Shown here: piece by piece, positions 44,631 to 53,381 of the stretch | Layout of the letters: every line of letters begins with the position of its first letter | Position numbering within the stretch: the first letter of the stretch is position 1 | From: an uncultured Mailhella sp. | GTDB taxonomy: Bacteria; Desulfobacterota; Desulfovibrionia; Desulfovibrionales; Desulfovibrionaceae | Reading direction: 5' to 3' | Assembly: GCF_963931295.1 (NCBI RefSeq) | Contig: NZ_OZ007001.1 | Span: 62,001-126,000 of the forward strand | DNA: 64,000 bases | Notes under the pieces: model-generated | What the model was told of the DNA's origin: nothing | The model's input: only the letters and a program-made list of their open reading frames with translations | Database searches by the model: none | Translations under genes and position numbers: made by a program

Positions 44631-45727
44631 CTACGCCTCTTTCTCCCTCGCGGCTGGACGCCTGGCTTGACGCAGAATGCGGCGGCAATCCGGCTGTTCC
44701 GCTTCCCGAAAGGCTGGAGGCTGCGCGTCTTGAAGCCCTGCGCCGCACCCTGCGCCGCGCCTTTTCCCTCAGCCGCTGGTACAAGCGCGCGCTCGCCGGC
44801 TGCAATCTCGACATCGACACGGCGGCCGATCTTGCCAGGCTTCCCTTCACCACGCCGGAAGATCTGCACGACTACCGGGAATTTCTCTGCGTGCCGCAGG
44901 GAGACGTGCAGCGCATCGTCACGCTCCAGACCTCCGGCTCCACGAACGCTCCCAAGCGCATCGCCTTTTCGGAAGGCGATCTGGCCCGCACGGCGTCGTT
45001 TTTCGCCGCGGGCATGGCGCAGCTCGTGCATGAAGGGCAGCGCCTCATGGTGCTTCTGCCCGGCGCGCAGTGTCCCGACGGCGTGACGGATCTGCTCCGT
45101 CAGGCGCTCACGCCCTCCGGCGTGGACGTGGTGGCAGGTCACCCCGAGGCCACGGCCGAAACGCTGCGCGACGATCTTTCCCGCTGGCGTCCGCAGTGTC
45201 TTGTGGCCGCGCCGCATCAGCTCGCCGCCCTGCTCGACGCCTCCCGAGACGACGACTTCCGCCGCCTCGCCTCATGCGTGAAGGGCATTCAGTCCAGCGG
45301 CGACATTCTTGACCTGTCCGTGCGCGACGGCCTGGAAGAAGCGCTCGACTGCGTGGTGCTCGACCATTACGGCATGACGGAAACCTGCTTCGGCGGGGGC
45401 GTGCAGTGCATGGCGAAAAACGGCTATCATCTGCGTGAGCTGGATCTTTTTCTGGAAATACTGGATCCTGTGTCCGGCAAACCCGTTCCCGAAGGCGAAA
45501 CCGGAGAAATCATACTGACGACCCTCAACAGGGAAGCCATGCCCCTCATCCGCTACCGCACCGGCGACGCCGCAGCCTGGCTGCCCGGCCCCTGTCCGTG
45601 CGGCAGTCCGATGCGTCGGCTTTCCCCGCTGAAGGGCCGCTATGTCCGTATCGACGGAGCGCCGGTACTGCGCCTCGTCCGCAAAGGAGGTTTTTATGCA
45701 AGAACTGCTGCATCTTCTGTGTTCTGA
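44627..45727 (+). CDS. AMP-dependent CoA-ligase-like adenylate-forming enzyme (PaaK/DVU_1553-like)
   Basis: A 366-aa protein of the phenylacetate-CoA ligase (PaaK) branch. The P-loop is LQTSGSTNAPKRIAFS near residue 103, the AMP-binding region LDHYGMTETCFGGG near 245, the GETGEIILTTLNREAMPLIRYRTGD segment (in parts) near 290, and CPCGSPMRRLSPLKGR near 325. It is shorter than PaaK (about 430 aa) and lacks most of the C-terminal lid domain. AAGGAGG lies 10 bases before the ATG, which overlaps the radical SAM stop (ATGA). It ends inside the xdhC coding region. The ligase may activate a carboxylate, possibly a product of the Mop enzyme, or adenylate a cofactor precursor. Confidence 0.85.
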   Translation: MTTPLSPSRLDAWLDAECGGNPAVPLPERLEAARLEALRRTLRRAFSLSRWYKRALAGCNLDIDTAADLARLPFTTPEDLHDYREFLCVPQGDVQRIVTLQTSGSTNAPKRIAFSEGDLARTASFFAAGMAQLVHEGQRLMVLLPGAQCPDGVTDLLRQALTPSGVDVVAGHPEATAETLRDDLSRWRPQCLVAAPHQLAALLDASRDDDFRRLASCVKGIQSSGDILDLSVRDGLEEALDCVVLDHYGMTETCFGGGVQCMAKNGYHLRELDLFLEILDPVSGKPVPEGETGEIILTTLNREAMPLIRYRTGDAAAWLPGPCPCGSPMRRLSPLKGRYVRIDGAPVLRLVRKGGFYARTAASSVF

Positions 45728-46739
45728 GCTCGCGGCGGGACGCCCCGCCGCTCTGGCCACCGTGGTGTTTCAGGCGGGCTCCGCTCCCCGCGGCGCAGGA
45801 TCCCGGCTGCTCGCGGGCCCGAAAGGACTGCTCGGCGGCACCACGGGCGGAGGACTGGCCGAAGCCAGGGTCATCGAGGCCTGCGCCAAGGCCTGCGAAA
45901 CGCAGGAAGCCTCGGTGCTCGACATTGCCATGGACGGCACGCTGGCCGCGCGTTCGGAAATGATCTGCGGCGGACAGGTGCGTGTGCTCATTGAGCCTTT
46001 TGCGCCGGAAAACAGGGAGCTTGCAAACGTGGCCTCGCTGGCCGCCGCCGCGGCGGAAGGCGCGGGATGCCGCATCGTCCGCCCCTACGCTTCGACGCGT
46101 ACCTCCTGGACGCTGCTGTACGACGACGGCTCCGCCGCCGGAGCCCGCCTCGACGACGCCGCAGCCAAAACGCTGCTTGCCGCGCCTCTGGACGAAGCCG
46201 CCCTCGTGCCCTGCGGCGAAACCGTGTATTTCTGCGAACGCTGCCAGGCGTCGGAACGCATGATCATTGTGGGCGGCGGGCACGTCTCCCGTCCCACGGC
46301 GGCCATTGCCGGACTCACCGGTTTTGCCGTCCACGTGCTCGACGACAGGCCCGAATACGCCAACAGCGGCCGCTTCCCCAATGCCGAGGTGCATGTCACG
46401 CCGGAGTATGCCCGCTGTTTTGACGCGCTTCACGTCACGCCCCGCGACTACATCGTCATCGTGACGCGCGGCCATCTGTTCGACGGCGTGGCCGCGGCGC
46501 AGGCGCTCAGGACGCCCGCAGGCTACATCGGCATGATAGGCAGCACGCGCAAGCGTCAGCAGATTTACGCCAAACTGCTCGAATCCGGCTTCACGGAACA
46601 GGATCTTGCCCGCATTCACGCTCCCATCGGCCTCGACATCGGCGCGGAAACGCCCGAAGAAATCGCGGTCAGCATTCTGGCCGAGTGCATTGCGGTGCGC
46701 CGCCACGCTCCCGCCCCCGTGACATGGAGAAAAAAATAA
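45696..46739 (+). CDS. xdhC: XdhC/CoxI family molybdenum cofactor sulfuration/insertion protein
   Basis: A 347-aa accessory protein. XdhC-type proteins bind the molybdenum cofactor, help sulfurate it and pass it to xanthine-oxidase-family enzymes such as Mop. The N-terminal domain has GSAPRGAGSRLLAGP and GTTGGGLAEARVIEA; the C-terminal Rossmann domain has MIIVGGGHVSRPTAAIAGLTG near residue 190 (in parts) and PAGYIGMIGSTRKRQQIY near 275, typical for XdhC. Cys residues ALVPCGET and CERCQASERM are present. I chose ATG 45696 because AAAGGAGG lies 5 bases upstream. The first 32 bases overlap the ligase gene. Confidence 0.92.
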   Translation: MQELLHLLCSELAAGRPAALATVVFQAGSAPRGAGSRLLAGPKGLLGGTTGGGLAEARVIEACAKACETQEASVLDIAMDGTLAARSEMICGGQVRVLIEPFAPENRELANVASLAAAAAEGAGCRIVRPYASTRTSWTLLYDDGSAAGARLDDAAAKTLLAAPLDEAALVPCGETVYFCERCQASERMIIVGGGHVSRPTAAIAGLTGFAVHVLDDRPEYANSGRFPNAEVHVTPEYARCFDALHVTPRDYIVIVTRGHLFDGVAAAQALRTPAGYIGMIGSTRKRQQIYAKLLESGFTEQDLARIHAPIGLDIGAETPEEIAVSILAECIAVRRHAPAPVTWRKK

Positions 46740-46851
46740 GCGATCATGACGCCGAATCCGGCGGAAGCTTCAATCCTGCCGCCGAATTCAGGCCGCGCGC
46801 CGCTGCGTCCCGCATGCGGCGTTTTCTTCAACCTCAACTTGAAGTTTTTCC

Positions 46852-47994
46852 ATGATCGCTTACGCTCTTATTCTGGCCGCAGGCTTTTCCACGCGCATGG
46901 AGCCCCACTTCAAACCGCTGCTTCCCCTGCCTCTGCCGGGCGGCGAACGCAGCGCGCTTGCCGCCGTGTGCGCGCTTTATCAGTCCGAGGGCGTGAAACC
47001 GCTGGTAGTGGGAGGCAACCGGGCCGACCTCACCCGACGCGAAGCCAAATCCGTCGGCGCGGCGTTCACGCTCAACAGGCATCCGGAGCGCGGCATGTTC
47101 TCAAGCATCCGCGCAGGCATAGCCGCCCTGCCGCCGGAATGCACCCACGTGTTCGTGCATCCCGTGGACATTCCGCTCGTCCGGCGCATGACCGTGCGCA
47201 CGCTGCTCGACGCCGCCGACGTCCCGGACACTCCGCCGCTCATTCCCTGCTATCAGGGCAAGGCCGGACATCCGCCGCTCTTTCCCGCTTCCGTCAGGCA
47301 CGCCGTGCTGAGCTTGGGCGACGACGGCTGCCTGCGCACCGTTGTGGAGAGCCTGTACCCGGTGTCTGTGCCCGTGGCGGACGCCTCCATTCTCCGCGAC
47401 ATGGACAGTCCCGGCGATTACGCGGCCCTGTGTGAACTTGCGTCCCGGCAGAACATTCTCTCGCCCGAGGAAGCGGAAGAACTCCTGCATGTCCGTCACG
47501 TGCAGGAGCGGGGCGTGCAGCACTGCCTTGCCGTCAGCCGTGTGGCCGCCCGCTTTGCCTCGGCGCTGAACGCGGCCCGTCATGCGGGAGGAGAAACCCC
47601 GCTCAGCGAAGCGCTGGCCCGGGCCGGAGGCATGATTCACGACGTGTGCAAAGGCGAGCCGCATCATGAAGCCGCCGCGGGAGCGCTGTTTCGCGGATGG
47701 GGCATGGAACCCATGGCGCGTCTGGTGGAAGATCACCGCGACATGACCATTCCCGACGCCGAGCCGCTTACCGAAAGAGAAATGGTGTTTCTTGCGGACA
47801 AATTCGTGCGCGGAAGCGAAGCCGTGCCCCTGAGGGAGCGCTTTTACAGCAAGATGGCCCGCTATTCCGAGAACCCGGAAGCCGTGGCCGCCATCACCGG
47901 ACGCATGGAACGCTCCGAGGCCATGGCCGAGCGCATGGAAAAAGAATGCGGCCGAAGCCTTGAAGAACTCGCCCGCGAGGCGCTCGCAAAGTAG
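46852..47994 (+). CDS. MobA/MocA-like NTP transferase fused to an HD domain (DVU_1551-like)
   Basis: A 380-aa two-domain protein. Residues about 1-195 form a nucleotidyltransferase of the MobA/MocA kind: ALILAAGFSTRMEP at the start, then HPVDIPLVRRM near residue 103, with the metal-binding DIP. Such enzymes add CMP or GMP to molybdopterin. The C-terminal part (about 200-380) is an HD domain with GMIHDVCKGEPHHEA near residue 259. A fused transferase and hydrolase could make and edit the same nucleotide cofactor. The upstream ribosome site is poor. It is the last gene of the cluster, 112 bases after xdhC. Confidence 0.87.
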   Translation: MIAYALILAAGFSTRMEPHFKPLLPLPLPGGERSALAAVCALYQSEGVKPLVVGGNRADLTRREAKSVGAAFTLNRHPERGMFSSIRAGIAALPPECTHVFVHPVDIPLVRRMTVRTLLDAADVPDTPPLIPCYQGKAGHPPLFPASVRHAVLSLGDDGCLRTVVESLYPVSVPVADASILRDMDSPGDYAALCELASRQNILSPEEAEELLHVRHVQERGVQHCLAVSRVAARFASALNAARHAGGETPLSEALARAGGMIHDVCKGEPHHEAAAGALFRGWGMEPMARLVEDHRDMTIPDAEPLTEREMVFLADKFVRGSEAVPLRERFYSKMARYSENPEAVAAITGRMERSEAMAERMEKECGRSLEELAREALAK

Positions 47995-48185
47995 CCGCAA
48001 CAGAACAGCGGGGACGGTTCTCCGGTTCCGCGCCGAGACATAGCCGTTGTCCGGAGACCTCGACGGCGAACGACACCCGCCACACACGGCGGAAAGGCTC
48101 CTTGTCTGCCTCGACAGCTTCCGCCTGCAACAGGGAAACACGCTCCTTGCAAGCTGACGCGGCATCAACGTACATCAAAAAAGAC
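47995..48185. other. 3' trailer of the Mo-enzyme cluster
   Basis: About 190 bases before the terminator. A hairpin GGTTCTCCGG (48016-48025) with CCGGAGACC (48051-48059) is the only structure seen. A small RNA ending at the terminator is possible but no promoter was found. Confidence 0.35.
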
Positions 48186-48226
48186 AAAGGCCCGGCGCTG
48201 ATAGAACAACGTCGGGCCTTTTTTCT
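48186..48226 (+). terminator. Intrinsic terminator of the Mo-enzyme cluster
   Basis: AAAGGCCCGGCG (48186-48197) pairs with CGTCGGGCCTTT (48210-48221) with one G-U pair, followed by TTTTC. Confidence 0.88.
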
Positions 48227-48321
48227 GATTTCTCAAGAGAGATGAGACGCGCCGCGCGAAAAAGGCAAGACGGCGCGCGGAGTGAAAAGACGAGCGCCCT
48301 GTCGGAAGGGCGCCTTGCATG

Positions 48322-49233
48322 CTACACTCGGCCGAGCACGAAATACACGCCCACAACAAGCAGGACCAGCGCCAGAAACGCCAGCGAACGCTTCTGCATG
48401 GGCAGAGCGGCACGGGCCACGGCGTACCAGAGAAGCGCGGCGAGCGGCAGACAGAACATGCCCGCCGTGAGCGCATGAGAGGCGTACACACCGGCAAAGG
48501 GAAGCAGAGCCAGCGCGCGTTCGGCGTCAACCACGGGCGTGAGCCAGAACATGGCCGCCGCGGACACGGTGAGCAGCAGTCCGGCGCAGAAGGCCTGACG
48601 GGCGCGCATGGACAGCGCAAAGGAATAATAGTCCCTGCCGAAGTCGTCGCGATTGCGGCAGAGAATGTGCCAGCACAGCGCCAGCGCGTAGGCTCCCGTC
48701 AGACCGAGGAACAGGGAGAAAGCCGCAAACAGCGCAAAGCCCAGGCTCTGAAGTCCGGCCATGAGCACGAGAAAAGCCTGCACCGTCTCTTCCTCGCTGC
48801 CGGCTCCCGCCGTGAGCGCGCCGAGGCAGAAGCCCCAGGAAAGAATGCACAGAAGGCAGGCGGAAAGCGTGGAGGCAAGGCCGGAAAGCACGCCGAAGGC
48901 CATTTTTCCCGCGCGGCGGACAAAGAGCACGACCACCGCGCACAGGGCCGCCACGGCGGAGGTCAGCACAAGGCACTCCCACACAAAAGCCCACGGTCCG
49001 GTCATGAGCCTGTTGATCCATCCCCCGGCCAGCAGATCGGCAACAAGCGCCAGTGCAAAAAGCACCTGAAGAGCGGCCGTGAACGATTCCGTCTGACCGG
49101 CGCACTTGTCGTAGAGCGAACGGCGGCGGACGGAGGCGAGTCTGTGATCCCACACGGAAACAAAAGGAAGCATGGCGCCGGAAAATCCGACGATAAGAAG
49201 CGCGGCAAGCGCCGCGCAGGTAAAGAATGTCAT
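48322..49233 (-). CDS. Uncharacterised polytopic membrane protein
   Basis: A 303-aa inner-membrane protein with seven to eight hydrophobic spans, for example LAALLIVGFSGAMLPFVSVW at the N-terminus, ALQVLFALALVADLLAGG, FLVLMAGLQSLGFALFAAF and LAFLALVLLVVGVYFVLGRV at the end. Loops are short and Arg-rich (RLASVRRRSLYDKC, RNRDDFGRDYYS). CAGGAG lies 6 bases before the ATG. It stands alone on the minus strand between the Mo cluster and the AsmA-like gene. I do not recognise a family; the span count and single Cys residues in helices give no function. Confidence 0.75.
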   Translation of the reverse strand: MTFFTCAALAALLIVGFSGAMLPFVSVWDHRLASVRRRSLYDKCAGQTESFTAALQVLFALALVADLLAGGWINRLMTGPWAFVWECLVLTSAVAALCAVVVLFVRRAGKMAFGVLSGLASTLSACLLCILSWGFCLGALTAGAGSEEETVQAFLVLMAGLQSLGFALFAAFSLFLGLTGAYALALCWHILCRNRDDFGRDYYSFALSMRARQAFCAGLLLTVSAAAMFWLTPVVDAERALALLPFAGVYASHALTAGMFCLPLAALLWYAVARAALPMQKRSLAFLALVLLVVGVYFVLGRV

Positions 49234-49374
49234 GAGTACTCCTGTCGCCCTTCCGACGTAATCACCGGCGGCGCCCTCTTCCTACTTGTGCAGTGACGGC
49301 AAGTTTTCTACTATGCGGGCAGCCCGGGCATGAAAGATCGGTACGAAATGTACCGCGGCCCGTCAAGAGGGAAT

Positions 49375-52300
49375 ATGCGCAAACCCCGTCCTGGAACGAT
49401 TCTTCTGCTGCTGTGGGGAGTTTTTCTCTCCCTTGCGGTCTACGGCTATCTCGCATGGCTTCAGCCGTCGCGTCTGGCCTCCACCGTGTCTCAGATGCTG
49501 GAATCCAGACTCGACGTGCAGTGCCGCATCGGCGAAGTGTCGCTTTCCTTCCTTCCCGTGCCCACCATCCACGCCTCGGACCTCGCCCTGCTGCGCGGCA
49601 GCGTGGACGACCTGGAACTTCATGTGCGGAAAGCCCGCATTCAAATAGGCTACCTGTCCCTTCTCCGCCTGAAGCCCGTCGTCCGCTCGCTTTCTCTGGA
49701 AAGCCCCACGCTCGACATCTCCAGCGATCTCATTCAGAAGCTTCTCGACAAAAAAAAGGCCGAAGCGCAGGCCGCAGACGCCCATCCCTTCTCACTTTCC
49801 GATCTGCCCGGCATCACGGGCGTGCGCATCAGCGTGGAAAACGGCACCTGCCGCATCACCGGAGCCGAAGGCAAGGGACATCTGTCCGTTTCCGGCATCA
49901 ACGTCGACGCCAGAATGCCGGGCCTTCTTCCCGGCCATCTGGACCTTGCCGTGGGAAGCCTCCGCTACACCACCTCCGCCGGGCTCGACGCCTCGGCGTC
50001 CGACACCCGCCTTTCCCTGTCGTCGCTTAGGCGCAATCATCGGGACATGTGGCGCGGCGACGTCGCGTTTTCCTTCAGCTTTCAGCTTGCCTCCCTCGAC
50101 AGGCTCATGGGGCACGAAATCGCCGAACCCTACCGCTACTTTCCCATGCCGGAGCCGCTCAAACTCTCGCTGACGGGCGAATTTTCCGCCTCCCCGGAAC
50201 AGTCGCTCTACAAGGCAAGAGGCACGGCGCAATCCTCCGCAACGCTCGTCATGAACGGCCATCCGGTGCCCATTTCCCTGTCCGTGCCCTTCGATACCCA
50301 GAATATCGCCGAGGGCATGGACGTAGCCGATGCCGACGTGCGCATGGGCGACGACAACGTCGTCATTTCCGGCCGTGTGACCGGCCTTGCCGACGGCAAT
50401 CCCGTGCTGAACGGCCGGGCCGACATCCGCCACTTCAGCCTTGCCCGCTGGTTCGGCTTCGGGCAGGCCATGACCGCGGGCCTTCAGCGTGCGCTCGACG
50501 GCATCACCGGCTCCTTCGACGGCATGGAACTCAGCCTGCGCGGCGTGACGGTGTCCAAACTCAAAGCGCAGGTGCTGGGCATAGCGCTGGAAGGCTCGGG
50601 AAGCTGCCGCGACTATCTCAAGCCGGAAATTCTCATCAGCGGTCATGCCAGACAGGCCGATCTCAACAGCATTTTTCCCGAACTGCGCGGGGAATTTCCC
50701 GACATGTCGCATCTGCCGCCGCCCGTGCTTCCCCTGCACGACGATGACGACACGCCCCAGGGGCCTCCCCACGTAGGCTACGACATCCATATTTCCGCAG
50801 ACAGCGCGGACATTATGAACTTCCGCGTGAGCGGAGCCGACGTGCACGTAGTGCCCGCGCCTTCCGGGCATCCCATGCTGAACATTGCGGTGGCCGGCCT
50901 CTACGGCGGCAAGGCGACCTCCAAGGTGTACCTTGACGACAAGGTGCGGGTGACGGCCGACTTCGACCGCGTCTCCATGGACGGACTCACCCGCGCGCTC
51001 GCCGGATATCCGGCCCTGACCGGTCTCATGAAAAAAGGCTCAGCGGACATTTCCTTTGTCGGCGGATCGGGCCTGACCATACTGAGCACCCTCGGCGGCA
51101 CCGTGAAGGCCAGTCTGGAAAAGGGCTCGCTCAATCTGGATAAAAACGCCTCCGCCCTGCCCTTCGCCTCGCTTGCCGTGAGCGCCCAGGCCGTTGCCTC
51201 TCCCGGCAAGGATCTGAAAACGCTCCCGCCCGTCATGGACTTTCGCGGCAACTGGAACGTCGATCTTGCGTCGAAAGGCTGGTCCGTGGCCGCCGAAGCC
51301 AAACAGGCCGCGCTCTCGTTCAGCACCAGGAACGGCCTTCCCACGGCCATGCGCAGGCAGCCCGTTTCGATTCAGGCCACGCTCGACAAAAGCCTGAGCA
51401 GCCTGCTTGCCGACGATCTGAAATTCACCCTCGCAGGCAAGGGCAGCTACAGCGCAGACAGCAGAACCGTTTCCCTATCAGACGCCACGCTCCGCCATCA
51501 GGACTTCACCCTCGCGGGCAGCCTTTCTGCCTCGGACGTGCCCAGCAGGCTCTCGCTTTCGGGCAAGCTCGCCCTGTCCACGCCTTCGCTTCGCCGATGT
51601 GCGGCGCTCTTCGGCGTTTCTCTGCCCTCGCCCGCCGGGAAAAGCGTCTTCCGCAAAGCCGAGGCCGAAGCCTCCGTCACCGTCAGCTCGCAGATGCTCA
51701 GCCTCGACAAGCTGCACGGCTCCATCGACGGCACTTCCTTCAGCGGAAGCCTGCATCAGTCGCTTTCGGGAAGGCCGACCCTCACGGGCGCGCTGAACTT
51801 TCCTGTCCTCAATATCGACGACTACCGCTCCATGGAGAGCCGCGCCTCTTCCTCGTCAACGCCGCTGCCGCTCTCCTTCCTGAAAAATACCGACCTGTCT
51901 CTCTCGCTCTCGGCCGACAGGCTGCGGGCCTTTTCCACCACGCTCGCCGACGTCTCCCTGCCCGTTTCCCAGAAAAACGGCACGCTGAGCGCGCCGCTCA
52001 AGGCCGTCTTCCCCGGCGGAGGACAGGCCGAAGCCCATTTTCAGGCCGCGCTTGCCGCCGATCAGAGCGCCGCGGACCTTTCTCTCGTCACCCGCTGCCG
52101 GAACATGAACATGATGAACTTCAGCCGCGACAGAGGCCAGAAAACGCTCATCGGCGGCACCGGCACCTTCGACGCCTCCCTGCGCTCGCGGCAGAAGCAC
52201 TGGGAGGACTGGAAACGCGCGCTCGGCGGCAAGCTCTCGCTTTTCGTCTCGAACGGGGCCATCGTGACGCCCGAATCCGGACACGGCGACAGAACCCGAA

Positions 52301-52635
52301 AAGAATCCCGCACGGACTTCAAAACCATGTCCATGACGATTTCCCTTTCCGGCGGCGTGGCCTCCTGCCGCGACTTTCTCATCAAGGGCTCTCCCATCAC
52401 CATCACCGGCGGCGGCACCGCCAGCCTCGCCACAGAAACCATCGACGCCGAGGCCACGGTCACGCTGGCGGGCATCCCGGAAATGCCCCTTTCCATCACC
52501 GGCAATCTCTTCTCGCCGAAAATCACCTACAAGCTGCTCGGCGCGGTAACCGGCACGGTGGGCAATCTGGGCTCCGGCGTCATCGATCTGGTGGGCGGCG
52601 TGCTGAGCGCGCCCTTCAAGCTGTTCATGAAGTAA
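49375..52635 (+). CDS. AsmA-like family protein
   Basis: A 1086-aa protein with one N-terminal membrane anchor (TILLLLWGVFLSLAVYGYLAW) and a very long beta-rich periplasmic part made of repeated Ser/Leu/Asp strands, the look of AsmA/YhdP/TamB bridge proteins that conduct phospholipid to the outer membrane. LESRLDVQCRIGEVSLSFLP and LRGSVDDLELHVRKARIQIG are the AsmA-type N-terminal strands; the last 150 residues (TMSMTISLSGGVASCRDFLI and so on) match the AsmA C-terminal domain. I chose ATG 49375 with GAGGG close upstream. It lies near the mla operon; a shared role in outer-membrane lipid balance is inferred. Confidence 0.85.
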   Translation: MRKPRPGTILLLLWGVFLSLAVYGYLAWLQPSRLASTVSQMLESRLDVQCRIGEVSLSFLPVPTIHASDLALLRGSVDDLELHVRKARIQIGYLSLLRLKPVVRSLSLESPTLDISSDLIQKLLDKKKAEAQAADAHPFSLSDLPGITGVRISVENGTCRITGAEGKGHLSVSGINVDARMPGLLPGHLDLAVGSLRYTTSAGLDASASDTRLSLSSLRRNHRDMWRGDVAFSFSFQLASLDRLMGHEIAEPYRYFPMPEPLKLSLTGEFSASPEQSLYKARGTAQSSATLVMNGHPVPISLSVPFDTQNIAEGMDVADADVRMGDDNVVISGRVTGLADGNPVLNGRADIRHFSLARWFGFGQAMTAGLQRALDGITGSFDGMELSLRGVTVSKLKAQVLGIALEGSGSCRDYLKPEILISGHARQADLNSIFPELRGEFPDMSHLPPPVLPLHDDDDTPQGPPHVGYDIHISADSADIMNFRVSGADVHVVPAPSGHPMLNIAVAGLYGGKATSKVYLDDKVRVTADFDRVSMDGLTRALAGYPALTGLMKKGSADISFVGGSGLTILSTLGGTVKASLEKGSLNLDKNASALPFASLAVSAQAVASPGKDLKTLPPVMDFRGNWNVDLASKGWSVAAEAKQAALSFSTRNGLPTAMRRQPVSIQATLDKSLSSLLADDLKFTLAGKGSYSADSRTVSLSDATLRHQDFTLAGSLSASDVPSRLSLSGKLALSTPSLRRCAALFGVSLPSPAGKSVFRKAEAEASVTVSSQMLSLDKLHGSIDGTSFSGSLHQSLSGRPTLTGALNFPVLNIDDYRSMESRASSSSTPLPLSFLKNTDLSLSLSADRLRAFSTTLADVSLPVSQKNGTLSAPLKAVFPGGGQAEAHFQAALAADQSAADLSLVTRCRNMNMMNFSRDRGQKTLIGGTGTFDASLRSRQKHWEDWKRALGGKLSLFVSNGAIVTPESGHGDRTRKESRTDFKTMSMTISLSGGVASCRDFLIKGSPITITGGGTASLATETIDAEATVTLAGIPEMPLSITGNLFSPKITYKLLGAVTGTVGNLGSGVIDLVGGVLSAPFKLFMK

Positions 52636-52792
52636 ATCCCGGAAAAGCGCGGACTCCGACGACGCGCCTTTTTTCCAGCATGAAGACGGCACGGCGGCGG
52701 CTCTTCTCCCTTCCCTCACGCGAGCCCCCAAAAACTGCCGAGTTCAAGCGGCATGCCCTTTTCCGTAGCCCTCGGGCGGCAGCAGCGAAACG
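52636..52792. other. Intergenic stretch between asmA-like gene and hypC
   Basis: Nothing recognisable except the right-hand end, where the A-run belongs to the hypC terminator. Confidence 0.35.
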
Positions 52793-52845
52793 CAAAAAAA
52801 ATACGCCGCCCCGCTTTTCCATCATCGGAAAAAACGGAAGCGGCG
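52793..52845 (-). terminator. Intrinsic terminator of hypC
   Basis: On the minus strand CGCCGC (52845-52840 side) pairs with GCGGCG (52809-52804 side), with an inner TTTTCC/GGAAAA helix, followed by an eight-base T-run. Confidence 0.75.
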
Positions 52846-52956
52846 CATGCCGACGCCCGGAATCAGCCCCCGAAGCGCGGCGGCCCGCCCGGCAAAAGCT
52901 GCTGCCTGAGCTTCAAAACTGCCGCAGCGCGCCGGACACGCCACCGGCGTCAAAAC

Positions 52957-53217
52957 TCAGAGTTGCTCAAGCTCGCGCCCCTCGTTCACACCGAGCGCCG
53001 CAATCTGACGAAAGATGTTGAGCGATTCCTCTGCTTCGGCGGCGTCGAGCGAACGCAGGGCAAAGCCCGCATGCACAATAACGTAGTCGCCGGGCCGGGG
53101 AGCCTCCGGCAGAAGAAGGGTGGAAATTTCCATATAATTTTCTCCCTGACCCACCTGAACGCGGGCCTTTCCCTCTTCCGGCACTTCCACGACTCGAACG
53201 GGAACGGCAAGACACAT
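52957..53217 (-). CDS. hypC: HypC/HybG/HupF family hydrogenase maturation chaperone
   Basis: An 86-aa cytoplasmic chaperone that carries the Fe(CN)2CO unit during [NiFe]-hydrogenase assembly. The family's N-terminus MCLAVPVRVVEVPEEG is exact, with Cys2 essential. It keeps the OB-fold pattern (GDYVIVHAGFALRSLD). I chose the ATG at 53217 because MCLAVP must be the start and AGGAGA lies 6 bases upstream. No hydrogenase structural gene or other hyp gene is in the window, so this is an orphan copy. It has its own terminator. Confidence 0.95.
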   Translation of the reverse strand: MCLAVPVRVVEVPEEGKARVQVGQGENYMEISTLLLPEAPRPGDYVIVHAGFALRSLDAAEAEESLNIFRQIAALGVNEGRELEQL

Positions 53218-53381
53218 AGGTATTCTCCTGAAAAAACTCATATCATGAAATGACAATCCTCTCTCATACCCCCGCAGGAAAAATCATGCAAGCGTCCGGC
53301 TCCGCAACAGGCGCATGCGTTGCTAAAATTCGGGAAATCGGCTAACGTCCCTCTACTTATCCACCGGAGTAAGACAACATT

